Positions 28,102 through 40,057 of a stretch of DNA of 64,000 bases are shown piece after piece. Source of the stretch: Punica granatum. Taxonomy: Eukaryota > Streptophyta > Magnoliopsida > Myrtales > Lythraceae. The stretch covers positions 27,574,001 through 27,638,000 of the forward strand of contig NC_045131.1 in assembly GCF_007655135.1 (NCBI RefSeq). Reading direction: 5' to 3'. A program made the position numbers and the translations under genes. Each line of letters opens with the position of its first letter. Within the stretch, counting starts at the first letter, position 1. The notes beneath the pieces are model-generated. The model saw nothing but the letters and a program-made list of their open reading frames with translations, searched no databases and was not told the origin of the DNA.

Positions 28102-29459
28102 TATTCTGGCGACGCCCTCGTCGCATCCTTTACATAAAAAGCCTCAATCTGCTTTGTGAACTGCCACAAGTCTTCGGTAGGTTCCCAACTTGCCTCACTC
28201 TCGGGTAACCCCTTCCATTTGATGAGGTACTCACGCTTCGGCTTGCACCAACGTTTCCTCACGACCCGATCAGCCAAGATTTGCTCGACATCCTGGTCGT
28301 ATGCCGCCTTAGCCCCAATTGGTGCACACGATGACTCGACCCTGCTCGGATCTTCCTTGTCCTCTTGGAACGGCTTCAGCATACTCACGTGGAATACCGA
28401 GGGGAGTTTTAGCTTCTTAGGGAGTTCCACCTTGTACGCCACGTTACCTACGCGTTGGAGGACTTGGAATGGGCCCTTGTATCTCCGTGTAAGGCCCTTG
28501 TGCACGGCCTTGTGTCGGAGAATATTGTGTAGCTTCACCAACACAAGGTCGCCCACACTATACTCGACGAGGCGACGCTTCTTATCGGCCCACTTCTTCA
28601 TTTGCTTCGTCACCCTATTGAGGCAAGACCGTGCCAAGTCCACCTCTTCTTGCCAACTCTCGGCGAGCTTATACGCCGCTGGGCTATTCCCCTTGTAGCC
28701 CGATGCCACTGTACTCGGGGTTGATGGCTACTGGCCCGTCACAATCTCGAAGGGACTTTTGCCGGTGGACTCGCTCCATTGTAGGTTATAGGAGAATTGG
28801 GCTGCATCGATCATCGTCCCCCAATCCTTTTGCGTTGTGCTCACGTAGTGTTGTAGGTACAACTCTAAGAGTGCATTCACCCTCTCCGTTTGGCCGTCGG
28901 TTTGAGGATGGAGACTTGTAAAGAAGTTCAAGCTCGTGCCCAAAAGTTTGAAGAGCTCAGTCCAGAATCGCCCCGTGAATCGAGGATCACAATCACTCAC
29001 TATCGTGGTCGGCACGCCCCAGTACTTGATCACATGCTTCATGAAGAGTCGGGCTGCCTCTTCCGCTGGGCAGTCCTTCTTGGTCGGGATGAACGTCGCA
29101 TACTTCGAGAATCGATCAACCATGACTATCAACGTTTGACATCCCTCCGACTTCGGAAGGTTGACTATGAAATCCATCGAAACATTCTCCCAAGGACGCT
29201 CTGGAATGGGGAGAGGCTCAAGGAGTCCTGCGGGCGACTTCTGCTCTGTCTTGTCCTGTTGGCACACAAGACAAGTCTTCACGAAAGTCTCCACATCATC
29301 CCCGCAGTTAGGGCCAATAGTACCGCTCTTCGACGAGTGCCAAAGTGCGGTGAATCCCTGGGTGACCAGCCCACTTCGAGTCATGACACTCCCGTAGAAT
29401 CTCCCGCCTGAGGTTGTCATAGAGCGGCACGTAGACTCGACGACCCTTGGTGTAAACAA
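28101..29459 (-). pseudogene. Integrase with chromodomain (chromovirus), broken
   Basis: In order: the zinc-binding cysteines (CLVCQQ), the catalytic core with its three acidic residues in SMDF, VSDCDPRF and TERVN contexts, a GPY/F-like module (RYKGPFQVLQ), and a C-terminal chromodomain (EYLIKWKGLPESEASWEP), which assigns the element to the chromoviruses. The chromodomain is thought to direct insertion to particular chromatin. An in-frame TAG at 28728-28730 separates the core from the C-terminal part, and the frame is shifted relative to the upstream RNase H region. Not functional as a single product. Confidence 0.9.
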
Positions 29460-30897
29460 GGTCGTCCTCGCACCAAAATTGTCGTGACTTCCCTTCGCGA
29501 GTGAGCTTCAAGAGAATGCGGGCTTTAGCGTCATGTTGCAGCCCTTCCTTGATCCGACCCAACAATGGATTCTCAAGTTGGCTGATCGCGGCGAGTTCCA
29601 CCCGTCGACTCAGTGCATCAGCCACGACATTGGTCCTCCCTGGCTTATACTCCATCACGAAATCGAACTCGGCCAGGAAATCTTGCCAACGAGCTTGCTT
29701 CGGGGATAACTTCTTTTGCGTCTGGAAGTAACTCGTGGCAATATTGTCCGTCCTCACAACAAACTTTGAGCCCAAGAGATAGTGCCTCCAAGTCCGGAGA
29801 CAATGCACCACTGCCGTCATTTTTTTCTCTTGGACCGTATACCGCCGCTCAACGTCACTAAGCTTCCGGGACTCAAACGCGATGGGGTGGCCATCTTGCA
29901 TCAGCACCCCGCCGATAGCGAAATCCGAGGCATCCGTCTCCACCTTGAACGGCTTCCTATAACAAGGCAACGCGAAAACGGGCTCATCAGTGACAACTTG
30001 CTTCAAGCGATCAAAAGCCGCTTGACATTCGTCTGTCTACTCCCAGGCTCGGGCCTTCTTCAAGAGGTCCGTGAGTGGCACGGTGATGCTTGAGTAGCCC
30101 TTGATGAACCGTCGATAATAATTGGCGAGACCAAGGAACGAACGCAACTCTGTCACCTTGGTTGGCGATTCCCACTCCATGATCGAGGCCACCTTCGATG
30201 GATCCATTCGGACCCGACCTTCACTAATGATGTGGCCGAGGAAAGGGACTTCCCTCTTAGTGAATGCACACTTCTCCCTCTCCATGTACAAGGAGTTCTC
30301 CCGAAGCACCTCGAACACCTTATTTATGAGGGTGCAAAAAGTGGCTGGTGCATTAGTCAGCCCAAAGGGCATGACAAGGAACTCGTAGGAACCGTATCGC
30401 GTTACGCATGCGGTCTTAGGCTTGTCCCCTTTCGCGATCCGCACTTGGTAGTACCCCGACCGCAGGTCCAACTTAGAGAACCACTGAGCTTCCCCAAGCT
30501 GGTCAAAGAGATTTGCAATCAACGATATAGGGTACTTGTTCTTGACCGTCAGCTTGTTCAGTGCCCGGTAGTCTATACACATCCGCAGCGATCCGTCGTG
30601 CTTCTTTTGGAATAGCACCGAGGCACCGAACGGGGCCTTCGAAGGGCGGACATAGCCAACATCAAACAACTCCTTGAGCTGCCTCCTCAACTCCGCCAAC
30701 TCTGGCGGCGCCATCCGGTAAGGAGCCATGACGGGTGGCTTAGCATCGGGCACCAACTCGATCCGGTGATCCACCTCCCTCTTAGGTGGAAGCTTCTTTG
30801 GAAGTTCCGTCAGCATCACATCCTTGAAGGAATCGAGGACTTGGGCGACCTCCGCTGGTACGCCGTCTCCCGAGCCCGCATCCTCATCTACCTTCAA
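29308..30897 (-). pseudogene. Reverse transcriptase and RNase H (chromovirus), broken
   Basis: The reverse transcriptase palm is recognised by [23 protein letters not shown] and [13 protein letters not shown]. Directly after [14 protein letters not shown] the sequence jumps to [17 protein letters not shown], so the segment that should contain the catalytic Y-x-D-D box is missing without a frame change. RNase H follows with TDASDFAIGG, TDN and VADALSRR. A TAG at 30037-30039 interrupts the reading between the two. The frame continues to 29308, where it runs out of register with integrase. Confidence 0.9.
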
Positions 30898-30933
30898 GGT
30901 CGCAAGGTACGTGACTTCTCCTTTCTGGATCCC

Positions 30934-31443
30934 TTACTTCAGTTGTATGGCCGACAAGGTCTTTTGCCCATTTCCCATCGACCGCTTGACCGGCACCACG
31001 CATTGGCACTTCGCATCCAACACACAGATGTAATCTGTGAATGGGACGAGTAGTGCATCGATCCTGTCGAGGAAATCCATCCCAATAACAAAGTCGTAGT
31101 CATCAAGAGGGATTACCTCAATAGTTTCCTTTCCGCTCCACTGCCCGATCCGGATATCCATGTCCTTAGCAACACCGCATGTCGGGACTTCTTTGGAATT
31201 CACCGTCTTGAGCCGCCCCCTTGTCCTTTCAATGCGAAGTCCCAGCTTCTTCGCGCCTTCTTCGGATATGAAGAGGTTAGAGAATCCTATGTCAACGAGA
31301 GCACTAAATTCCTTCCCAGCAATTTCAACATCCGCGAACATGACCCCCTTTGACCGATTGGCCTTCCTGGTCGTAATGGAGCTAAGGATACGTAGCGAGC
31401 CCAACCGCGTCTCCTCTTCTTTATCCTCATCGGCTTTCACCAA
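30934..31443 (-). pseudogene. Aspartic protease region of the chromovirus, altered active site
   Basis: The retropepsin-like fold is suggested by FSALVDIGFSNLFIS and VIGMDFLD. The active-site triplet of this family is D-T/S-G; here it is D-I-G, which should impair catalysis. A TAA at 30934-30936 follows. It is in the same frame as the gag and reverse-transcriptase parts, indicating one original gag-pol reading frame. Confidence 0.8.
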
Positions 31444-31473
31444 CGCCGCGAGCTTGGCTTTGGTAGGGCATTC

Positions 31474-32530
31474 TCAGACCATGTGCGGACCGTCGCATAA
31501 GAAACACTTGAGCATCCGCTCATCCTTCCCCTTTGGCTTTCTCGACCCCGTCTTGTCCTTGAAAGTTGACTTGGCCGTCTTGCCGCCATTGAATCGATGG
31601 GACTTCTCTTGATCTCCCCCACCTTTGGGCTTGCCTTTCTCTTTCGAGTCGGACTTGCTTGATGAGCGAAATTCCACCAGCGACTCCGCCGTCGACATAG
31701 CCTTGTGCAGATCCTATACGCCGCAGCGTTGCAGCTCCTGCTTAGCCCACTGTTTCAGCCTATCCATGAACTGGAAGAAGGTTTCTTTGTCAGTCAGCGA
31801 CGAAATCTGAGGCATGAGTTCCGTGAACTGCTGCACATACTCCTGAAGTTCACCCTTGTGGCGTTGAAGCTTGGCGCGAGCTTCATCCTCCGCATACTCA
31901 GGGTAGAACTGTTGGCGGAATTCAGCCTTGAACTCCTCCCAAGTGTTGACCGTGTTGCCACTTCGGTCGTCGCACCTCCGGCACCACCATAGCAAAGCAA
32001 CATCCACAAGGTACATGGAGACCATCCCCACACGGACAGCATCATCCTTTACTCCCATCGCGCGGAAGTAAGTCTCCATACTCCATATGAAGTTGTCCAC
32101 GTCCTTGGCCACCCTAGTTCCCTTGAACTCCTTGGGCCTGAGGACATTTGGACGTGCGCTAAGCTAACCCATGCCACCCCCGTCGACTTGAGTCCTCCGC
32201 ACTTGCACGAGCTCGGCCCTGAGCTCATCAATCTTAGCACGCATGGCCGAGACAAGGGCTTCCAGCGTCTCGTCCTCGCTTGGCCAGCTCGTCCACTGCA
32301 ATATTCAAGGCGCCCTGCATACCCTCTTAAAGCTCCTACAAGTCCGAGCGGAGCTCCTCCATGCCCTTGGACGCATCCTCGGTCTTGCCTTGGATGTCCA
32401 CCATGACAATCTCCATCTTTGTCATGTGGCCCTCAAACGAACTTAGTGGATCCCTCGAGCTTTCCCGCTGCTTCTTGGACTTTGCCCTCGTCTCATCGAT
32501 CACCACTTCCGATTGGTTAGTGGTTGCCAT
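31474..32530 (-). pseudogene. Gag region of the chromovirus, broken
   Basis: It starts at an ATG (32530) about 30 bp after the 5' LTR, with an acidic, glutamate-rich N-terminal part. A frameshift lies between about 32336 and 32112, and a retrotransposon gag capsid-like part (ALLWWCRRC, WEEFKAEFRQQFYPEY) follows. A zinc knuckle (CFLCDGPH...C) is interrupted by TGA at 31474-31476. A further stop lies at 31714-31716. Confidence 0.85.
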
Positions 32531-32543
32531 CGCTTAGACCTTC

Positions 32544-32553
32544 GCTCTGATAC
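32544..32553 (-). other. Primer-binding site of the chromovirus
   Basis: On the minus strand, four bases after the 5' LTR terminus, GTATCAGAGC matches the 3' end complement of initiator methionine tRNA (TGGTATCAGAGC) over ten bases. Confidence 0.7.
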
Positions 32554-32557
32554 TACT

Positions 32558-32961
32558 TGTCACGGGCTTGCTATTTTATCTAGCGTTCCCTACCCGTGCG
32601 GCCCTAGAATCGCTATTCTAGGCAGCCTTTCCCTTCACAGAACTTCTAGAGAGAGAAACTAGAGAGAGAAGCTCTAGAGAATGATACTTGTATTGCTTTT
32701 TCAAGTGTATCTACAATTGAGAAGGTGATGCCCTTATATAGGCACTCGGTATTTAATGTACATCCAACTACTTCTACCATCTACTGGTATAAATGCAATC
32801 ATCCCAATTACCGACATTAATTACAGAAGGATCGGGAAACTTCTAGAAGGTTCGGGGACCAAGGCTCTCTAGAAGACTCTATCGCACGCATTCCCTAGCA
32901 AACCTCAACAACTTCGGGCTTTCTCGATCATCTTCGATGTTAGGAAGGTCCGTTCGTAACG
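32558..32961 (-). repeat. 5' LTR of the chromovirus
   Basis: On the minus strand it ends GCAAGCCCGTGACA. Its first base appears mutated (CG instead of TG at 32961-32960). It contains a TATATAAG box (32733-32740) suited to pol II initiation on the minus strand. Confidence 0.9.
32733..32740 (-). promoter_or_regulatory. TATA box in the chromovirus 5' LTR
   Basis: TATATAAG on the minus strand inside the LTR, conserved in the 3' LTR. It is the expected core promoter of the element. Confidence 0.6.
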
Positions 32962-33010
32962 CATGCATGTAAATTACATCAGGTGATCAAACTAAATAGT
33001 CTAAATGAAA

Positions 33011-33165
33011 AGGATGGTATATACATTGGCGCACGCCTTCACCTGTTAACCTAGAGATCGCAGGTTCGATACCTAGTGTGACTACCCGTGCTCCTTTATT
33101 AGTTATTTATGATATATCTTTCATTGTGCAAGGACTTAAGCCTCTTTGTAACAAAAAAAAAACCC
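33011..33165 (+). mobile_element. SINE with poly(A) tail and target duplication
   Basis: A 155-bp element with a pol III B-box-like GGTTCGATACC (33063-33073) and a 3' A-rich tail (33152-33162). It is flanked by an exact 8-bp duplication AAATGAAA (33003-33010 and 33166-33173). The tRNA-like head and the tail next to the duplication fit a tRNA-derived SINE. The A box is weak. It lies between the chromovirus and the split solo LTR. Confidence 0.65.
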
Positions 33166-34805
33166 AAATGAAATTTGTAATCAACCAATCTCTAATTGAT
33201 TATAACCACCAAAGTACAACTTTTTTCAATTAAATAGAAATTTCACAACTATCCCACAAATCACTATCATTTAGATTGATGTATCATTCATTTGCATGTA
33301 TCGAAGAGATATAGATTTCAATGGGCAAATATTGCACTTCTCACAGGAACACCAATCAATGATATAAGCAAAGCACGAGATTTAACAGTTTTGTTATTTA
33401 CCTTGAACTCAAAATTAACCTCTATAACCATCAACAATTACTCTTTTCGATTATTGGGGATTTATACTAGGGGCGGATGGCTCGGAGACGACGACGGAAC
33501 TGAATTCGGATTCGGAGAAGATGAATTCAGAGACGGTCGAAGAAGAAGATGTTGATCTCGAACTAGAAGTTGAAAAGATGACAAACATGATCTTCGATGT
33601 TGGATAATTACTTCGAGGCACGGTGTCAGCATCCCGTTTTGGTCTACTGACGCTCGGGGACCATTAAGGAGAACCCGACCATATTCGTAATACATGGAGG
33701 AAGTCATGTCTGATTATTATTCGATACACTCACTTATTTTGAAATGGGGACATTTGTTTAATTTAACTCTAATTTTACATTTTCTAGAAAAAAAACTCCA
33801 CAGGGCATTCTCGAGTTTTACGTGCATCAATTTCTATCTTTCAAAATTCAGAACAATATTCGGGACCAAAAAATATTTTTCTGCATAATATTAAAGCTCA
33901 AATTTTTTTGAGAATCATTTTTTGGATATTTGATTGAAAAGCTAAGAATTTGAGGCCCACGTGCTTTAATTTCGATTTTCAAATTCGGTACGACACTTGT
34001 GACCGAAAAGATCGACGGCGAACTTTAGGCAGCCCTTTGCTGCCCTCTGTTTTCCTTTAGCACTTGACCAGCTCTATGATCACCTGCTGATCACCATCTT
34101 TTGCTGATCACCATCACCATCAACATCATCCTATCTTTTGCTGCTTCCTATCCCCTGCAGTTTCTTGGTTGCAGCAACACGTCATAGATCATCATCTTCT
34201 GCGTTCATTTGATCTCTCTCTCTCTCTCTCTAGTTCAGGCAAGAAAAACAAACAACAGACAACGGACAGACATACTGGCCTATGCTTCTTCGATCCTCCT
34301 GACACGGCCATTGCCACTAGCCATCATCATTTGTAGCTCTCCTCTTCCTATAGTGATGCTTTTGGACACAACTCTGAGTTGACTCTCTGTTCTGCAGCGC
34401 AAACCAGAGGTTACATCCATTCCATCACCTTTCCTTCTCATGTCCCTCCTAAAATCATGACAGCCATCTCCACTTCATCACTGCTTCTATCTATTTCTCA
34501 GTCTCTCTCTGAACCACGTCACAGTTGGCCTTCACCATCCATCACCAACACACAGCACCCGGCTCTCTTCTCCATTTGGACACTAGCTCTCGCTCCCTCA
34601 TCAATAACACACCCGCGGCACAGACACAACTAGTCGTTCCTCTCTCTCTCTCGCACCCTTTGACTTCTTCTCTCCATTCTTCATCTCTCGGCTAGCTTCC
34701 TCATTCCCCACCTTTTTCCCCTTGTCTTTAGCTGCTCCTAGATCCCTTTCAAAGCCCCCTTCATGATCTTTCAGTTGATTGTAGCATCATTCATCATCTC
34801 CAGCT

Positions 34806-37800
34806 TGTCATTACCCCATTTTGGTCCACAAGTTTAACAATGTCCATCAATAGCAAACAATGTCACGACTTGAGCGTTATCACAGAATAAGGCTCCATAT
34901 AGCGAGAAATCACTATTCATTCTCAAGTCAGCAAAATCAAGTAGATGACATATACACACGACATAAGGACTCCAGAGGTCACCAAAGAGCAACATAGTGA
35001 CTAGAGAGCTCAACAACGTCCAAAACCGGCATTTCCAGCATACCACGTGGACATCCTATTTTCCGATAGTTCGCTCGTCCATCGAAAGATAGCCAATATT
35101 GGACTTCAAAAATCCACATCAATGCCAAACGGATGAAAAGTGTCTTCAAACGCATTTCGCAAATCATCTGCTCTATACAGAACAACTTTCTGTGTACAGA
35201 CAACTTTTCAGTGGAAGTCCAAAAATGCCGGTTTCTCGGAGAAAAGTTAATTCCAAATATCAGATGCGGCCATGCCCCACAATCATACAGAGCATGAGCG
35301 ATACTTCAGATTATCTTCCGAAAGTCACACAGACTCCTCAAATGACTTCTGAACGACAGATCAAGCATACCTTTCAAAGGAAAACTATATCCGAAAACTG
35401 ATCTGACGGAATATCGGCAAACGAAGTTAGCCATGCATTGCCCCGAAAACTACAGCGGACGTACGCAATTGGGCAAATCAGACTGCAGAAGCTCATTTGG
35501 TTTCCCGAGTGACCTCCGAAGAGCAGAAAAGATCATTTTTAACGGAAATTCATAACCGAAGGTCCTTTTTACGGAAACTTGACGCCAGATGGTTGGCAAT
35601 TCTAGTGCCGCTTATCTCAACGCTCAATGTGAAATCCTCAGACTGAATCGCACAATCCATTTAAACCCTTAGAATAGCATTCCAAAGTTTCAGATGCAGT
35701 TTTTCAATCCTCCGAGCCCTATTCTCAACGAACAGAGGTTACAGCGATCTCCGGCTCGGCCAAGCAACTCATGAAGCATTATGAGAAATCCGGCTTCGGA
35801 CTCTTAGGACGTCTCCGGCTTCACATTGATAATAACGGCTTAAGGGTCAATTATTCAGTCTGATCGACAATGCATGTCAAAACGACCGATTCGGAATGTA
35901 GACAAAAGATGTGCATTCCGAAATGGTTAACTTTGCTCTGAACGCATGAAATGAGCAAAAATTGGCTTCCGAGCCCAAAAATCACACGAGCAGTCCCTTG
36001 GGCAAAATGGATGATTTCGGGCTCATTTGAACCGTTTTCTCGCGCACATTGACAATTCGATGTTCGTTTTAGCAACGAGCCTCAAACTCGCGATCAATTG
36101 AGACCCGAACTTTGTCCCGAACTTCCTCTCAAACCCGTGGGGCCCACGGTCAGTCATGACCAGCCCTATCCCTTGCCATTGCCGCCCATTTCCTTGGCAT
36201 CTTCTCCGTGCAACTTGCCTTATCCTTCTTCAAAATATCAAGCCTACCATTTCACTTCAACACTCCACCTTTTGGCTCTTCTTCATTAATGCATTTCAAG
36301 AAGTCTTCATCCCTATCTTCATTAAAAATTCGGATCTCCTAATCCATGCCCCTTAATTGCACTTTTCTTCACTAATCTTGCATTTAAGCTTTCCTATATA
36401 TTGTCCAAATGTCATTAACTTAATGACTTACCTTCAAGCACTCTCTCTCTAGCATTTCTCACTCAAAAAAATGCTCTCAACCTCATAAGAACTTCAGCAA
36501 AATCGCAGCAAGCAAGAACCACCCAAAAACCAAGCAAAACACTCAAGACTTAAGTCGGAATCCATCCCAACTTAAATCCAAACTTCACCAAACTTCATAT
36601 CCTACATGTTTTCGACCCCCTGTATCCATTTCCGAGCTTAGATTTCAAGTTTGAAGCCTCTAAGTTAGAGAATCAGCTCAGTACACAATCGAGCACAGTT
36701 TTGGCCCAGCCGGGTCAAAACTTCCAACCCTGTTTTCTCACCTTTTCGAGTCGGTCTGAACTTTCAAAACCATCAAACACCTCCGGGGGTTCGTTAGGAG
36801 TCGTTAGCCACCGACCTTGCTCAAATATTCCATCGGAATCCACCGTTATGAATTCCGACCCGAAAACTGCCCAGTCGGGCCGGCTTTTCTGACTATCTGT
36901 TCGGTTGTCTTGTAGATCGGGTCGATCCGTGACCCTTTTCGACAAACGACCACTTCTATCACCTCCAGGGGTCAGTTAGGAGTCAGGAGCCGTTGGCCTT
37001 GCTCAAAATTTCCATCGGAATCCACCGTTATGAATTCCGACCCGAAAACTGCCCAGTCGGGCCAGTTTCCAGACGTGCTCTGTTTTCGGTGATTTTTGCA
37101 GTACTGTACGGGTCGAACCGACACATCTGGAAACAAACGACCACCACGGTCACCTAGAGGGGTCCCTTGGCTACCCAGGGCCGCTGACCTTGCGTCAAAC
37201 TTCCATCGGGAGCCTCCGTGACGACGTCCGACCCAACTTGTGCCAGACGGGTCCGTCCTCCCTTCCAGTCGGGTCTGTTGCTACCATTCGGGTCTGTTCA
37301 AGCCAAAACAGTCCAACCTGACTCTTGACGGTCCCATCCCGCCTCTCGGGTCTAGGTATGACCATTCCCGACTTAGAGGAGCTATGACTTTTATATAATT
37401 GTTGTGTTTATGGAGTTTTAAGGGGTTTTAAGCATAATTTTAATTCCGAACTTTAATTTTATGCAATTTCCTCATTACACCATGCATGTTTATCATCGTT
37501 TAACGTGCTAGTATGTCGGGAAATATTTAAATTGAAGTCGAGGAAACCATCCCGACCCGGAAAAGCCGAGATCGTTCGGGTTAACCTCTCCATGAGATAA
37601 CCGAGAGCATTCTTGACCTTTTTGGGTCAAGACCGGATTCCTTTGCCCTAATTTAAATTGTTTCCCAAGTTTTATTGTTTTTCTCACATCCATGAAGTCG
37701 GTATTGTTTTATCGATTCCTTATTTAATATGTTTGTGCATGTTTGCATGTTTGAATGTGTTATTTAAATCATGATAATACCGACTTTCGTTTAATCGTGT

Positions 37801-40057
37801 TATTTAACATGTTTGATGTTTGAGTATGCGAGAAACGATTCAAAATAAGATGGGGAAAACTCGTGAAACCAAATACAAGCCATGAGACCTCTCGGCTTTC
37901 TCCAAGGAGAATAAGCCAAGAGTCTAATGGAGTTATTCGAGTTCCATGAGGCTTCCTCTTTCCGTTTTAAATCCGTTATCAGATTTCGTGTAATTTGAAA
38001 GTTCAATTACATCGAGAATCTCACATGAAATGTCTTTCCAAACCAAAATATGCATGGATTCGCAATTCGGAGACCCTTTAGGGCCTATTAGGACCAAAGG
38101 GTGTTTCGGTCTATCTTGACCGAATCATCCTCGATCTTTTTTGACCCGTCTTGGTCACCGAGTCACGAATCGTTTTTGTAATTAATGCATTTGGCACAAC
38201 CCTTAAGCATTAATTTCACGAACGGGTTAATCGGGACGCTCACATGATTAAACCCACTTCACACTGATAAAGTTTACACGAATTTGCCATTAACTAATAA
38301 CTCGCGTCGATGAGTTGCCAAATGACGTTGGTGCCCTTTTCAAACTTATCAATTTCAAAACCCGAAACGCGCTGTCCAATGTAGCGTGAACGTTTGAAAA
38401 GGGCTTCTGTGTCTAAACTTGAGTTTTTACCTAATTCCAGGTAACTCAGGTCAAGATACAGAAGATCTTTCTAGATCACTTTCGAGCAGATCAACCGGTT
38501 CTTTGGCTTTTTTGGGGTTCTTGCACAACCCTGGACGATACAAGGAATTGGTCGACACCGGCTACAGGCCGAGGTGGCCCGCACTACGATGTTTCCCCTT
38601 TTCTGAAAACAATTTTCAAATAAAGGGCAAAATCATCTTTTCACAATTCAGCGACACCCCTAGAGTTAGCATGACAGAAACACTACAGTACGAGATAAGA
38701 ACGGGCTACCTTTTCAGGTGCAGGTTCATCTGCAAAGCCTTTTCTTATCTAACTGATGAGTTTATGTCATCCTAACATAGACTCGGGTTAACTAGAACGG
38801 TTATCTCTGTCAGAAAACGTGCAAAATGCTGATTAACCTTTCACTCCACCTAACCAAACACTAGATAAGGGTTATGAGGAATTCTAGATTCCAAATCTAG
38901 AGTCAAAACACGAGTTTGGTTAATTCAGTGGAAATTCAGTGTCACAATACAGACTAACTGTAAAAGCAATCCACACACAGGAAACTTGACTACGGACATC
39001 TGATATGTCAGGTTCTCAAACCAAAGCCGAATGCTAAAATATTAGCACGCGTTTGTTTGTCTAGGGTAGGATTTGCATGCCAAAGTACCCCAGATTAACA
39101 ATTTGCTAAAACACGTACATTTGACAGTAACAAACACTTTGTCTGTTATTAACATGTTATGTGTTACATTTTTGCACCTGTTTGCCATGTGGGTCAAGCC
39201 TGATCCCTAGGCCGAATAATATTAGGGTTCAACACCCTGATCATCAATCACAGGGTCCAATACCCTAATCATCACTCACAAGGTCCAATGCCCTATTCAG
39301 TGAGAGCGTGCATCGAGTTCCATTTATTCGGTTTTTCCCTAAACTCACGGTGAGTTAGAGCGGAATAATAACTGAACGCGAATCGATTGGAATTCGATCA
39401 TTTGTAATTTATATTTTATTGTATTTTTGAGAGCATTGTAAGGATTTTATTTTGTACATTCATTCTGTAAGAATTCCAGTCGGTGAGCGAACGGTCCAAG
39501 AGTCGAATTAATCGAATCGGTCTAATGCTTGCCTAGACACAGGTAAATCCAAGATCTCAAGGTTCTGGTTCACGCAGGGATTCAACCTCTATGGTTTGAT
39601 GAACTGTAACGCGAGATTGTGAACCAATTCCCTAACACACAGATTTACTTCTCTCTCGGCTTCTCAACCGATATTGTTTGATTCATCGAACTTACGGTGT
39701 CAAAACGTGCGAACCGAGCGCAACTTAATCCATGCGGTAAATAACAAAACATGCAAGCATAGTAAACCAGAGTACTAAAATGGCGTACGGGATATAGGCC
39801 CGCACGTAATATGAACTTCCGAACCCGGACTTTCCGGTTCCGCACAGACCAATGCCTTAATAACAACTAGGTGTTCCGTAACCCTAGACCCAGGTAACTT
39901 ATCTGCCCTCGACCTTCGGGTTGTAAAATGATAAGTGGCGACTCCTTCTCACGCGTGTCCGTCACGCGTCCCCACGGGAAGGTGGACACTCTCAAGCTGC
40001 GCGATCCAAAAGCGCGCAATGCGGGCACCGACGAGAGTCCACATTCGGGTTCGTACA
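34806..40057 (+). mobile_element. Giant non-coding LTR-like unit (inner)
   Basis: It begins TGTCATTACCCCATTTTGGT and ends TTCGGGTTCGTACA, 5.25 kb. It is flanked by CAGCT (34801-34805) and CAGCC (40058-40062), a 5-bp duplication with one T/C difference. Both start and end match the outer unit: TGTCA...CCC.TTTTGGTC at the start and CTCCTTCTCACGCGTGTCCG near the end, at 39944 and 43451. It is therefore a family member inserted in another. It contains a three-unit tandem repeat at 36778-37330. The longest frames inside it have no recognisable domain. Confidence 0.7.
36778..37330. repeat. Tandem repeat, three units of about 180-190 bp
   Basis: Units start CACCTCC/CACCTAG at 36778, 36960 and 37151. 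The first two are nearly identical over phrases such as CCATCGGAATCCACCGTTAT and GAATTCCGACCCGAAAACTG; the third is more diverged. They lie inside the inner giant unit. Confidence 0.85.

Larger units (their letters stand above)
27694..32961 (-). mobile_element. Ty3/gypsy chromovirus, full-length structure but inactive
   Basis: A 5.3-kb minus-strand element with two LTRs, primer-binding site, gag, protease, reverse transcriptase, RNase H, integrase with C-terminal chromodomain, and polypurine tract, in Ty3/gypsy order. It is disabled by at least five in-frame stops (31714, 31474, 30934, 30037 and 28728, each the low coordinate), a frameshift in gag (between about 32336 and 32112), a frameshift between RNase H and integrase (29308-29459), and loss of the catalytic box of reverse transcriptase. 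No convincing target duplication flanks it: CATGC on the right is not matched on the left, where the LTR terminus has also lost about three bases. Confidence 0.93.

Noticed and set aside
28156..31992. Many plus-strand frames across the chromovirus
   Set aside because: They are antisense shadows of gag-pol; the minus strand carries all recognisable retroelement motifs.
27689..32966. Target-site duplication for the chromovirus
   Set aside because: CATGC right of the element has no match left of the shortened LTR end, so no duplication is claimed.
36778..37330. CRISPR-like repeat array
   Set aside because: Contiguous 180-190 bp tandem units with no spacers, in plant nuclear DNA.
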